Notes under the pieces: model-generated | The model's database searches: none | Told to the model about the DNA's origin: nothing | The model's input: only the letters and a program-made list of their open reading frames with translations | Part shown: one piece after another, positions 8,455 to 16,976 of the stretch | How the letters are laid out: each line of letters begins with the position of its first letter | Numbering within the stretch: position 1 is the first letter of the stretch | Translations under genes and position numbers: made by a program | Assembly (NCBI RefSeq): GCF_040448675.1 | Contig: NZ_CP159289.1 | Coordinates: forward strand, 4,261,001 to 4,325,000 | Reading direction: 5' to 3' | Length of the DNA: 64,000 nucleotides | Origin: Dyadobacter sp. 676 | GTDB lineage: Bacteria; Bacteroidota; Bacteroidia; Cytophagales; Spirosomataceae

Positions 8455-9843
8455 ATGCAAGTTAAAATCATACCGGAGCCAAATGAAGAAGTGCTGGTCA
8501 TCCGCCCTTTCGAACAAGGTGCCGAGCCGGGGAACCAGCGAATGTTCAAGGGCGAGAAAGGGGAATTATGGTGGTATTCTTCCAACGAGCTCTGGCTGGG
8601 TCTGGGCAAAACCCCGAAACTGCCTGCCATTACCAAAATATTCCGTTCGCTTTTTTTCAAAAGAAAAGACCGCTGGCCGGTCAGCATCACGCTCGACGCC
8701 CGGGGGAAATCCGCTGAATGGGTGGGAAATGCCGTAAACGGCATTGTTCTGGGAGGATATGATCTGCAATTGTACAAAACAGAGCCAAAGCCGCTAAGCA
8801 CTTTCTTTGAAACCGGCACATTGTTTGTCGCGGCCGATGAAGGGGCTATCGTGCAGCAATCGGCGGAAAATGCGTTGAAAACGGGCCGGGTCCAAAAGCG
8901 TATTATGGACCTGATGAATGCGCCTTCGAACTATAAAAAGCCGTTAATGCTCGCGGAATGGGGGAAGCAGTCGGGTGAGGCGAACGGATATTCGGTTGAA
9001 GTTCTGGAAAAAGACCGCCTGGAAGACCTGGGCATGCATGCATTGCTGGCTGTGAACAAGGGAAGCACAGACCCACCGGTGATGATCGTTTTGGAATACA
9101 TACCGGAACATTATACCCAAACCGTCGCGCTGGTGGGAAAAGGGGTGACGTTTGACACGGGTGGGATCTCTATTAAACCCTCGGCCAATATGCACTTAAT
9201 GAAAAGCGATATGGGCGGCGCTGCTGCGGTGCTGGGTACGGTGGAGCTTGCCGCGCAATTGAAACTGCCTGTCCGCATTGTTGGCGTGATACCGTCGACG
9301 GAGAACGTCGTGGATGGTTCTGCGATGAAACCGGGCGATGTGATCGGCTCATACGCGGGCAAGACGATCGAAGTGATCGATACCGACGCCGAAGGCCGGC
9401 TGATTCTCGCCGACGGGCTGCATTACGCCGTAAAACATTATCAGCCGGACGTGCTCATCGACCTCGCCACACTTACCGGCAGTATTATCCAGACGCTCGG
9501 TTACGAAGCCGCGGGACTTTTCAGTACGGACGATGGCCTGGCGGACGCGCTCCTGGAAGCGGGCGAACGAACCGGTGAGCGGCTATGGCGGCTGCCGGTT
9601 TGGGACGAGTATAAAGAAGAAATCAGCTCGGATATCGCCGACATTAAGAATTATCATGGCAAACCAATGGCCGGAGCGATCGTGGCGGCGAAATTTCTGG
9701 AGGTTTTTACCGCGGAACACCCCGCCTGGGCCCACCTCGACATCGCCGGAACGGCCTTCGGCGATATTGAATTTGCCCCCGGCCGGGCTGGAACGGCTTA
9801 CGGCGTCCGGTTATTGATTTCCTACCTTTCGAAGTTGGGGTAA
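8455..9843 (+). CDS. pepA: Leucyl aminopeptidase, M17 family
   Basis: A 462-residue cytoplasmic metallopeptidase. The catalytic domain has the first metal and catalytic Lys segment LVGKGVTFDTGGISIKP, the MKSDMGGAAAV stretch, and the family signature as DTDAEGRLILADGL (usually NTDAEGRL). It cleaves N-terminal residues from peptides using two divalent metals and a bicarbonate. The N-terminal domain is divergent, as is normal for Bacteroidota members. The start follows directly after the upstream terminator. Confidence 0.9.
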   Translation: MQVKIIPEPNEEVLVIRPFEQGAEPGNQRMFKGEKGELWWYSSNELWLGLGKTPKLPAITKIFRSLFFKRKDRWPVSITLDARGKSAEWVGNAVNGIVLGGYDLQLYKTEPKPLSTFFETGTLFVAADEGAIVQQSAENALKTGRVQKRIMDLMNAPSNYKKPLMLAEWGKQSGEANGYSVEVLEKDRLEDLGMHALLAVNKGSTDPPVMIVLEYIPEHYTQTVALVGKGVTFDTGGISIKPSANMHLMKSDMGGAAAVLGTVELAAQLKLPVRIVGVIPSTENVVDGSAMKPGDVIGSYAGKTIEVIDTDAEGRLILADGLHYAVKHYQPDVLIDLATLTGSIIQTLGYEAAGLFSTDDGLADALLEAGERTGERLWRLPVWDEYKEEISSDIADIKNYHGKPMAGAIVAAKFLEVFTAEHPAWAHLDIAGTAFGDIEFAPGRAGTAYGVRLLISYLSKLG

Positions 9844-9984
9844 TAAGGCCAAACGCCGGTTGTAACGGAAATTTAACCCGGGCTTCTCTTGTCAAAATGG
9901 TTCTTTTTGCTAGATTTGAGAATATATGTTCTGCGGCAACGATGCATCCAGGAAAGCCGCTACCGTTTCACCAAATCGTATTTT

Positions 9985-11199
9985 ATGACCCGAACTCTGA
10001 CTTTTCTCTGCATTTCCACTTATTTCAAAGGCAACGATTTTTTACGGGCGCTCAAAGATGCCGGAAACACGGTATTTCTGATTACCGCGAAAAAACTGGA
10101 ACATAAACCATGGGCCAGAGAGGCTGTGGACGAATTTTTCTTTGTGGAGGAAGGAGAGGACGGTGCGTATAATATGAAGGAGATTATTACCGGTCTCGCG
10201 TACGTAATGCGCAGCCGCCCGATCGACCGCGTGGTGGCGCTGGATGATTTCGATGTGGAAAAGGCGGCACATATCCGCGAGTATTTCCGAATTCCCGGCA
10301 TGGGACAAACAACCGGCCGCTATTTCCGCGACAAGCTCGCCATGCGTACCAAAGCGCTGGAATCGGGCATTTTGGTTCCGGGATTTTCAGCGCTTTTCAA
10401 CGATGACGAAATCAACCGGTTTATTGAAAAATATCCCGGGCCCTGGATGATCAAACCCCGCTCGGAAGCGTCGGCTACCGGCATCCAGAAACTGCAAACG
10501 GCAGAGGAACTTTGGAATACCATTCACGAGCTTGGCGACAAGCGCCATGCATACCTTGTAGAACAGTACAAGCCGGGCGACGTTTACCACGTGGATTCGA
10601 TCTCCTATAACGGGATCGTCATATTTTCCTGGAACAGCAAATACCTTGCCCCGCCATTCGATGTGGCGCACGGCGGAGGGATATTCCGCTCGGTTACCGT
10701 TCCGTTCGACTCCTCGGAAGAACATGCATTGCAGACCCTGGCCGTAGATCTGCTGAAAGCTTTTGGTTTGAAGCACAGTGCTTCCCATACAGAAGTGATC
10801 CGCTGCCACGAAGACGGCAAATATTATTTTCTCGAAACCTCGTCCCGCGTGGGTGGCGCACATCTCTCGGAAATGGTGGAAGCGTCGTCCGGCATTAATC
10901 TCTGGAAAGAATGGGCGCGAATGGAAACTTCCGAGGCAAAAGGTGAAAATTACAAATTGCCTTCGGTGAGGAAAGAGTATTCCGGTATTATCATTTCCCT
11001 GGCACGGCAGGAATGGCCTGATCTGTCGGTGTTCAACGATCCTGAGATCGTCTGGCGCATGAACGAGCCGCATCATGTGGGTTTGGTGGTCCGGTCCAAA
11101 TCCCGCGAGAAGGTGCTTGAACTAATGGACAAATACGCTGCGATTATCCAGAAAAAATACCATGCGTCCGCGCCGGCCCCTAAAAAAGCGACGCATTGA
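9985..11199 (+). CDS. ATP-grasp domain protein
   Basis: The ATG at 9985 gives 404 residues. The frame is open further upstream, but similarity to known proteins begins at TLTFLCISTYFKGNDF. The middle holds an ATP-grasp fold, with a nucleotide-binding Lys in WMIKPRSEASATGIQK, the LVEQYKPGDVYHVD strand and the Mg-binding FLETSSRVGGAHL. Such enzymes form amide or similar bonds through an acyl phosphate. The partners are not evident and no biosynthetic genes adjoin it, so the product is unknown. It ends 3 bases before the convergent ArsR gene. Confidence 0.78.
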   Translation: MTRTLTFLCISTYFKGNDFLRALKDAGNTVFLITAKKLEHKPWAREAVDEFFFVEEGEDGAYNMKEIITGLAYVMRSRPIDRVVALDDFDVEKAAHIREYFRIPGMGQTTGRYFRDKLAMRTKALESGILVPGFSALFNDDEINRFIEKYPGPWMIKPRSEASATGIQKLQTAEELWNTIHELGDKRHAYLVEQYKPGDVYHVDSISYNGIVIFSWNSKYLAPPFDVAHGGGIFRSVTVPFDSSEEHALQTLAVDLLKAFGLKHSASHTEVIRCHEDGKYYFLETSSRVGGAHLSEMVEASSGINLWKEWARMETSEAKGENYKLPSVRKEYSGIIISLARQEWPDLSVFNDPEIVWRMNEPHHVGLVVRSKSREKVLELMDKYAAIIQKKYHASAPAPKKATH

Positions 11200-11202
11200 C
11201 AG

Positions 11203-11535
11203 TTACGTTTCGGAAGCGGGGGCACGGTTGGCCAGGTAACTTTCCAGACTTTTGAACTGTGCCGTCCAATATTCTTCAAACAAATCGATCCATCGCCGAA
11301 CCTCGCTAAAACCATCCTGATTCAGCACGCAATATCGTTCCCGGCCCTTTTCCTCGATATCGATAAACCCGGCGTTTTGCAGGATTTTAATATGTTTGGA
11401 AACGGCCGGCCGGCTGATGTCGAAGTTCTCGGCAATGGAATTGATCGTGCGCTTCTTTTCGGCTACCATCATTAATATCTCCCTCCGGCCGCGGTCCGCG
11501 AGCGCCTGAAAGGCATCGATTGTTTCTGTACTCAT
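11203..11535 (-). CDS. ArsR-family transcriptional regulator
   Basis: A 110-residue winged-helix protein. The helix-turn-helix segment is SIAENFDISRPAVSKHIKIL, followed by the wing around IDIEEKGRERYCVL. It lacks the paired-cysteine metal site of ArsR/SmtB metal sensors, so it belongs to the branch typically paired with SRPBCC (AHSA1) proteins. Its start overlaps the stop of the SRPBCC gene by 4 bases (ATGA), and both are read from a promoter carrying two GTAAC palindromes, so it probably represses its own operon. Confidence 0.88.
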   Translation of the reverse strand: MSTETIDAFQALADRGRREILMMVAEKKRTINSIAENFDISRPAVSKHIKILQNAGFIDIEEKGRERYCVLNQDGFSEVRRWIDLFEEYWTAQFKSLESYLANRAPASET

Positions 11536-11972
11536 GCGAAACGTGCTTCAAATGCTTTTTTGAACCCTTTGTTGACGATTTTCTTCCAGCCCATTTCCAT
11601 GATGAAGCTGGTCAGGAGGTTCTTGGCGCCCGTAAAGCCGGTGTGTTCGAGTTGCAGCTCCGTACCGCCGTCCCTGGGCACGAGAATCCACGTCACGACG
11701 GTGTCCAGCGTCACGACTCCGGGCTTCGGGCCGCCTTTGAAACTGTACGAAAGTCGTTTCAACGGCTCGATTTCCAGGATTTTGTGATACATAATGCCAT
11801 CCCAGTTCTGTGCGGGCCGCGGCTTCTGCTGGGTCTGACATTCAAAGCCGATTTCCGGTTTGAAATCCTTCATAGGGCTCCACTTGGCGAGAATTTCCGG
11901 GTTGGTCAGACATTCCCAGATCATTTCGGGCGGATGAGGGTAAAACCATTTGAGCTTGATATCGCGTTTCAT
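11532..11972 (-). CDS. SRPBCC/AHSA1-domain protein
   Basis: A 146-residue START-like ligand-binding protein of the AHSA1 (activator of Hsp90 ATPase-like) group. The fold shows in the opening KLKWFYPHPPEMIWECLTN, LAKWSPM, and the long C-terminal helix MGWKKIVNKGFKKAF. Proteins of this group that pair with ArsR regulators have no established reaction and may bind a small hydrophobic ligand. It is the first gene of the two-gene operon. Confidence 0.85.
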   Translation of the reverse strand: MKRDIKLKWFYPHPPEMIWECLTNPEILAKWSPMKDFKPEIGFECQTQQKPRPAQNWDGIMYHKILEIEPLKRLSYSFKGGPKPGVVTLDTVVTWILVPRDGGTELQLEHTGFTGAKNLLTSFIMEMGWKKIVNKGFKKAFEARFA

Positions 11973-11977
11973 AATAC

Positions 11978-11994
11978 GTAACTTTTTTTGTTAC
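11978..11994. promoter_or_regulatory. GTAAC-N7-GTTAC operator, site 1
   Basis: Inverted repeat GTAAC (11978-11982), seven T, GTTAC (11990-11994), only 6 bases upstream of the SRPBCC start on the minus strand. It is duplicated 29 bases away, as expected for a dimeric ArsR-type repressor. Confidence 0.6.
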
Positions 11995-12006
11995 ACAAAT
12001 TTATAT

Positions 12007-12022
12007 GTAACTTTTTTGTTAC
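12007..12022. promoter_or_regulatory. GTAAC-N6-GTTAC operator, site 2
   Basis: A second copy of the same inverted repeat: GTAAC (12007-12011), six T, GTTAC (12018-12022). Two near-identical sites in the promoter of an ArsR operon make autoregulation the natural reading; binding itself is inferred. Confidence 0.6.
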
Positions 12023-12109
12023 GCAATTTTTGTTCAAAAAAGTTTGTAGAAAAGCGTTACCAAATGGATGAATGAGCGTCTAAATGAGTGGACCTCAAAC
12101 ATCATCAAT

Positions 12110-13171
12110 ATGGAAAACCTTGAAAACCAGGGCCTATTCGGAGCAGTAAAGCAACTTATCGAAGAAAGCAGAAGAAATGTCGCATTGGCGGTGAACGAGG
12201 AAATAACGTTGCTGCATTATCGTGTGGGAACGCAAATTAACCGGGAGATTTTAAAAGACAACAGAGCTGAGTATGGCAAGAAGGTTCTACGAGATTTAAG
12301 TATTAGGCTAGTGGCTGACTATGGACCAGGATGGAGCGAAAAGCATTTAAGGCACTGCATTAAATTCGAATCAGTTTTTCCCGATTACTCGATAGTCTCC
12401 GCACTGCGTAGACAATTGAGCTGGACACATTTTAAAACTTTAATGTATATCGAAAATCCCTTAAAACGGGAATTTTACATCGAATTGTGTAAAATGGAAA
12501 GATGGTCGTCCCGTCAGTTGCAGGAACGTATTCAATCGATGCTCTATGAACGTACCGCCATCAGCAAAAAACCGGAGGACGTAATCGTCAATGATCTGCA
12601 CCTGTTGAAAAGTGAACAGAAGCTGAACCCTGACCTGGTTTTCAAAGACCCTTATTTTCTGGACTTTCTGGGTTTGAAGGACACCTATTCGGAAAAAGAT
12701 CTCGAAGCGTCGATCATTGTCGAGTTACAGCGTTTCATCATCGAAATGGGTAGCGACTTTGCATTCATGGCCCGGCAAAAGCGCATTACGATCGATCATC
12801 GCGACTACTTCATCGACTTGCTTTTCTATCATCGACGGTTAAAATGCCTCGTCGCGGTCGATCTGAAAATGGGCGAGTTCGAGGCTGGATTTAAGGGGCA
12901 AATGGAGTTTTACCTCCGGTTTTTGGAGAAATATGAGAAGATTGAAGGCGAGAATGAGCCAATCGGATTAATCCTTTGCTCGGGAAAGCGCAGCGAGCAC
13001 ATCGAGCTGATGCAGTTGGGCAAAAGCAACATCCGTGTTGCCGATTATCTGACGGCACTGCCTTCCCGGCAGGTATTGCAGGAGAAATTGCATAAGGCGG
13101 TCGAAATTGCGCGGCACAAAATGGGGCAGCGCGACTTGTCCAACATCAAAACGGGCCAGCTAAACGACTAG
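12110..13171 (+). CDS. DUF1016 (YhcG-type) PDDEXK nuclease-like protein
   Basis: The start at 12110 (MENLENQGLFGAVKQLIEE) matches the usual N-terminus of this family and gives 353 residues. An in-frame ATG at 12068 is an alternative. The N-terminal DUF1016 helical domain (GWSEKHLRHCIKF, QLSWTHFKTLM) is followed by a C-terminal PDDEXK-like nuclease core with Asp in DYFIDLLFYHRRL and LVAVDLKMGEF, where the family often has E-L-K. Relatives occur as solo genes or beside restriction systems and are thought to act on branched or foreign DNA. The 5' half is visibly richer in A+T than its neighbours, which suggests acquisition by transfer. Confidence 0.85.
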   Translation: MENLENQGLFGAVKQLIEESRRNVALAVNEEITLLHYRVGTQINREILKDNRAEYGKKVLRDLSIRLVADYGPGWSEKHLRHCIKFESVFPDYSIVSALRRQLSWTHFKTLMYIENPLKREFYIELCKMERWSSRQLQERIQSMLYERTAISKKPEDVIVNDLHLLKSEQKLNPDLVFKDPYFLDFLGLKDTYSEKDLEASIIVELQRFIIEMGSDFAFMARQKRITIDHRDYFIDLLFYHRRLKCLVAVDLKMGEFEAGFKGQMEFYLRFLEKYEKIEGENEPIGLILCSGKRSEHIELMQLGKSNIRVADYLTALPSRQVLQEKLHKAVEIARHKMGQRDLSNIKTGQLND

Positions 13172-13203
13172 CAGGCCCGTCCGTAAAACCGTACTAATGC
13201 TGC

Positions 13204-13635
13204 TTACAGTTTGAACGCCTGGCGGGCAAGCAGTACCCAGTTGCCTTTCGCTTTTTGGAAAATCATCAGCACTCCCAGCTTCACCTGAGCGGGATCTTTA
13301 CCTTTATTATGGGTATCGCCGAACAACTTATGGCGAACCACTGCTACATCTCCCGAAATGGAGATAGTCTGCTCGGTCAAATCAATTTTCGTGAATTTGG
13401 ATTCCTCGCTCACAAGCGCGCGGATGAATTCCTTCTGGTCTTCCAGCAAGCCGTTGGAATGCCCGTACGACAGTGAAGGCGATGTCAGTTTTTTCAGCTC
13501 GGCCTCATTAGCGTCGATGATCGCCGTTTTGAGTTTTTCGACCGTCGCAGCAACGGCCTTTTCATCGGAGCTTTGAGCAAAAAGCAATGCATTACCCAGC
13601 AACAGGAACGAGAAGAGCAAAAATGTTTTTTTCAT
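13204..13635 (-). CDS. Exported DUF4440/SnoaL-like (NTF2-fold) protein
   Basis: A 143-residue protein with a signal peptide of about 20 residues ending LLFAQ. The rest is one NTF2-like domain: an N-terminal helix (EKAVAATVEKLKTAI), the SYGHSNGLLEDQKEFI segment and alternating strands ending GNWVLLARQAFKL. Such domains bind small ligands or act as simple isomerases, and the exported Bacteroidota members have no known reaction. It lies downstream of the uronate operon in the same direction but is separated from it by a large hairpin repeat. Confidence 0.78.
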   Translation of the reverse strand: MKKTFLLFSFLLLGNALLFAQSSDEKAVAATVEKLKTAIIDANEAELKKLTSPSLSYGHSNGLLEDQKEFIRALVSEESKFTKIDLTEQTISISGDVAVVRHKLFGDTHNKGKDPAQVKLGVLMIFQKAKGNWVLLARQAFKL

Positions 13636-13660
13636 TGATAAATAAGGAATTAGGATTGAA

Positions 13661-13734
13661 CTTCGGCAGCCGGCAATCGGATTTCCGTTTTCCCAAAACG
13701 GTCAGGTAAGATAGCCGACAGCCGAAAGCCGAAG
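13661..13734. repeat. Compound hairpin built from short GCCGA-type units
   Basis: Outer arms 13661-13680 and 13715-13734 match at 15 of 20 positions. The right arm is a degenerate tandem of CCGACAG/CCGAAAG units. Inside is a perfect 7-base hairpin CCGTTTT-CCC-AAAACGG (13685-13701). It fills the gap after the exuT-like gene and may act as a terminator or be an extragenic repeat element. There is no T-tract. Confidence 0.5.
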
Positions 13735-13739
13735 TGCTA

Positions 13740-15056
13740 TTAAATATCCACCCGTTCCATTTTTGGCGAGAATACATGCATTACTCCCCATGCGAGCAGG
13801 TACGCGAACCCGCAGATGATAAAAATTACATTATACCCTCCGCCGATGTTTCCGGCCGCCTTGTAATTGTCGAGAATGATCCCTACCAAAAGAGGAAACA
13901 GGATTCCACCTACTGATCCGGCCATTCCACCGATGCCAACGACCGAACTTACGGCCTTTTTGGGAAACATATCCGAAGCTGTCGTGAAAATATTTGCACT
14001 CCATGCCTGATGCGCTGCCGCCGCAAGGCTGATCAACACAACTGCCTGCCAGATGTTGGTGGTGTATTGTGCCGCCATAATCGGCATTACGAGGAAGGCG
14101 AAAATCAGCATCGAGGTCTTTCTTGCACGGAATACAGGCCAGCCTTTTTTGATAAAATAACCCGACAGATAACCTCCGCCGATACTGCCGACCGTTGTCG
14201 CCGTGTAAACGATTACAAGTTCGGGGCTCGGTTTTGAAAGATTTAGTTTGAATGCCTCTGCAAAATAGGATGGAAGCCAGTATAGGAAAAACCACCAGAT
14301 CGGGTCGGTAAGCATTTTTCCGAAAACGAACGCCCATGTCTGACGGATTTTAAAGAGTTGCAGCCACTTGACCGGCGCTTCCTTGCTTGTATCGGCTTCG
14401 TTATCGCTGTGGATATAGTCGTACTCGGCCTGATTGATGCGGGTTTGTTTCGAAGGAAGGTCGTAAAAACGCCACCAGAATACCAGCCACACGAAACCTA
14501 ACGCTCCGGTGATCAAAAATGCTTCATGCCAGCCGTAGGCTCCCAGAATCCAGGGCACCATAATGGGCGCCACAACGGCGCCGATGTTGGCCCCCGAGTT
14601 GAAAATGCCCGTTGCCAGTGCGCGTTCCTTTTTGGGGAACCATTCGGCCGTCGCCTTAATTGCTACCGGGAAGTTGCCAGCTTCCCCAAGGCCTAATACA
14701 GCCCGCATAAACCCAAAACTGAATGTCCCCGATGCGACCGCATGCAACATCGCCGCGATACTCCACACAACAACGGAAATTACGTAGCCGATTTTGGTCC
14801 CGATTTTGTCGATTATAGCCCCAAAACCGATCAGCGAAATCGCATAGGCCGCTTGGAATGCCATTACAATATGGCTGAAATCGGATTCGGACCAGCCAAA
14901 ATCAGCTTCCAGGGTCGGTTTGAGCAGACCAAGCACCTGCCGGTCGAGGTAGTTGATGGTGGTGGCGCAGAACAGGAGCGCTACGACACGCCAGCGGTAG
15001 CTTGTTTTCGGGGCCTCCACCCGGAGTTCCGTGGGTTCAGGATTGTGAGAGAGCAT
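13740..15056 (-). CDS. exuT: MFS transporter, ExuT/GudP-type hexuronate permease
   Basis: A 438-residue major facilitator protein with about 12 transmembrane segments. Segments such as INYLDRQVLGLLKP, the LGLGEAGNFPVAIKATAEWFP stretch and TGIFNSGANIGAVVAP are characteristic of the anion:cation symporter (ACS) branch that takes up hexuronates and aldarates. Position supports this: it is the last gene of an operon with tagaturonate reductase, KduI and KduD, and its start overlaps the end of uxaB by 20 bases. Galacturonate is the most likely substrate, by context. Confidence 0.88.
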   Translation of the reverse strand: MLSHNPEPTELRVEAPKTSYRWRVVALLFCATTINYLDRQVLGLLKPTLEADFGWSESDFSHIVMAFQAAYAISLIGFGAIIDKIGTKIGYVISVVVWSIAAMLHAVASGTFSFGFMRAVLGLGEAGNFPVAIKATAEWFPKKERALATGIFNSGANIGAVVAPIMVPWILGAYGWHEAFLITGALGFVWLVFWWRFYDLPSKQTRINQAEYDYIHSDNEADTSKEAPVKWLQLFKIRQTWAFVFGKMLTDPIWWFFLYWLPSYFAEAFKLNLSKPSPELVIVYTATTVGSIGGGYLSGYFIKKGWPVFRARKTSMLIFAFLVMPIMAAQYTTNIWQAVVLISLAAAAHQAWSANIFTTASDMFPKKAVSSVVGIGGMAGSVGGILFPLLVGIILDNYKAAGNIGGGYNVIFIICGFAYLLAWGVMHVFSPKMERVDI

Positions 15057-16572
15057 ATTCTGTTTTTTCTAGAAGCGTTTTGAGTGTTTGGCGAATACCA
15101 TTTTGCATGATGGATTGAAGATATCTGACAACCGAGCCGTGCATGGAATCAATTTTGTTGAGATCCCTGCCCCATAACGACTGTTCTTTCAGTATCGCCT
15201 GCACCATGTCGGGAAGCGAGGCCATTTGCCATTTCTGGTAAAAGAACGGCGCTTTGGGGTCCTGGATGAGATAAGGAGTGCCTTCCAGCCGGCCGTAATA
15301 ATTGTCGGCCTCTTTCCGGACGGCCTTCATAAAGTAAATGAATACCGCCAGTCCGAATGTCATGTATTCAGGCAGATAGCCGTTTTTAGCCTCGTAATTC
15401 AGGTAAGTAGGGATAACCCTGGAAAGGATTTTAGCTGAGTAATTCTGGTTGATATTGAGCCATTTGTGAAGAATGTGCGGATTCCTGAAACGGTCGGCCA
15501 CCTGTCTACTGAATGCCAGCGCTCTTTCCGGGCTAACCGGATAGGGAATAGCGGTGGCGATTTCGTTTTCCATCAAATGCGTGATAAACGCCGAAAAGAA
15601 CGGGTCGTTCATGGCTTCCACCACCGTTTTGAAGCCACACAAATGCGCCAGTCCGCCGCCAAGCGTGTGGGCGCCATTTAAAAGCCTCAGTTTTAGTTCC
15701 CGGTAAAGCTCGATGTCGGGTTCGATGATCAGCCCCTCGTCGATACCATAAAAGCCGATTTTCCCTCGAATGCGGTCGTCGCCTTCGATGGCCCACAAAT
15801 GATAATGTTCGGTGGTGATCAGCAGCTCGTCCCGGTAGCCGAGTTTCTCTTCCAGCTCTTTGAGGCTCGCTTCGTCGGGTTTGCCGGGTACAATGCGGTC
15901 GACAAGCGAATTGCAAAAGAAATTACATTGCTCGATCCAGTCGATAAATGCGCCTTCAAGGCCGTTCCGGTGTGCAAGTTCCAGGATAATGGATTCCAGT
16001 TTTTTTCCATTGTCGGCGATCAGCTCGGTGGGGATGATGACTACCCCAAAATCGGGATTGCCTCCGAATGCCACATAGCGCGCGTAAAGGAATGCCAGCA
16101 ACTTGCCAGGGAACGAAACCGGCGGCCATTGGTAAATATCATCCTGAACAAGCTGAATGCCTGTTTCGGTAGTATTCGAAATCACCAGGCCGACAGCGGG
16201 ATTCCTGGCAAGGTCCAGCACGAGCGACCACTGCGTTTTAGCGGAGAGAACCCGGCTGATCGCGGAGGAAATGATGTTCTCCTCCTTCAACTCCCCGTCC
16301 TGAATGCCACGGGAACAGATCGTATAAAGGTTATCCTGCCGTTCGAATGCCTTCACATCCCCCTGCTCGGTGGATTTGACAACCACGATCCGGCCATTGA
16401 AAAGACCTTGCCGGTTGGCTTTGTCGATGAAATAATCGGCGAGGCCACGCAGGAATGCGCCCGTACCGAACTGCAAAACCTTCTCGGGCAGCTGGAACAC
16501 CGAATCATCGGCCACAACCACCGCGGGCTGGTTCCTGAGCTGGCGAAGGTTTTCCCTGAAGAGATTGCCCAT
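15037..16572 (-). CDS. uxaB: Tagaturonate reductase
   Basis: A 511-residue member of the polyol/mannitol dehydrogenase family. It opens with the nucleotide-binding region EKVLQFGTGAFLRG, has VVKSTEQGDVKAF and TELIADNG, and carries the catalytic-region KLRLLNGAHT (Lys and His of the family). It reduces tagaturonate to altronate with NADH in galacturonate breakdown. Altronate dehydratase and KDG kinase/aldolase are not in this window. It is co-oriented and overlapping with the transporter gene, and lies 48 bases after the cupin gene. Confidence 0.88.
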   Translation of the reverse strand: MGNLFRENLRQLRNQPAVVVADDSVFQLPEKVLQFGTGAFLRGLADYFIDKANRQGLFNGRIVVVKSTEQGDVKAFERQDNLYTICSRGIQDGELKEENIISSAISRVLSAKTQWSLVLDLARNPAVGLVISNTTETGIQLVQDDIYQWPPVSFPGKLLAFLYARYVAFGGNPDFGVVIIPTELIADNGKKLESIILELAHRNGLEGAFIDWIEQCNFFCNSLVDRIVPGKPDEASLKELEEKLGYRDELLITTEHYHLWAIEGDDRIRGKIGFYGIDEGLIIEPDIELYRELKLRLLNGAHTLGGGLAHLCGFKTVVEAMNDPFFSAFITHLMENEIATAIPYPVSPERALAFSRQVADRFRNPHILHKWLNINQNYSAKILSRVIPTYLNYEAKNGYLPEYMTFGLAVFIYFMKAVRKEADNYYGRLEGTPYLIQDPKAPFFYQKWQMASLPDMVQAILKEQSLWGRDLNKIDSMHGSVVRYLQSIMQNGIRQTLKTLLEKTEYALSQS

Positions 16573-16620
16573 AGCGTTGAGATTTACTTTTTTACAATCG
16601 TTCCGGTAATCAGGAACAGG

Positions 16621-16976
16621 TCATGCTTTTGAAACACGCACAAAATCTTCCCGCATCGGAGTGAAGACGTCGACCAGCATACCTGCCGACAGGCATAACG
16701 CGCCGTGTACCACATGAGGCGGGACGTAATACACGTCGCCCTGCCGCAGCACCCGCTTCCCCTCGCCGATCGTGATCTCGAACTCGCCGCTTTCGACGTA
16801 GCTCATCTGTGTATGAAAATGGCTGTGCAATGCGCCGATCCCCCCCTTTTCGAATGCGACTTTCACCATCATCAGGTTGTCGTCGTAGGCCATAATTTTG
16901 CGTTTCAGCCCCGCTCCCAGGTCTTCCCAGGTTATTTCGTTATCGGTGACGAATTCTTTTTTTCGGATGCTTCCAT
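16621..16976 (-). CDS. Small cupin (pectin degradation type), likely frameshifted at its start
   Basis: A single beta-barrel cupin with HSHFHTQMSYVESGEFE as metal motif 1 (two His, Glu) and DVYYVPPHVVHG as motif 2. Uronate operons often carry such KdgF-like proteins, which linearise unsaturated or cyclic uronates. The unbroken frame would need a start at 17031 inside kduI with an odd N-terminus. Adding one base to the T7 run at 16957-16963 instead gives an ATG at 16976 and MEASEKKEFVTDNEITW, with the start overlapping the kduI stop as TAATG. That fit makes a one-base error the better explanation. Repaired length is 118 residues. Confidence 0.78.

Noticed and set aside
15799..16632. 277-residue plus-strand open frame opposite uxaB
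   Set aside because: It is a shadow of the tagaturonate reductase gene, with no independent features.
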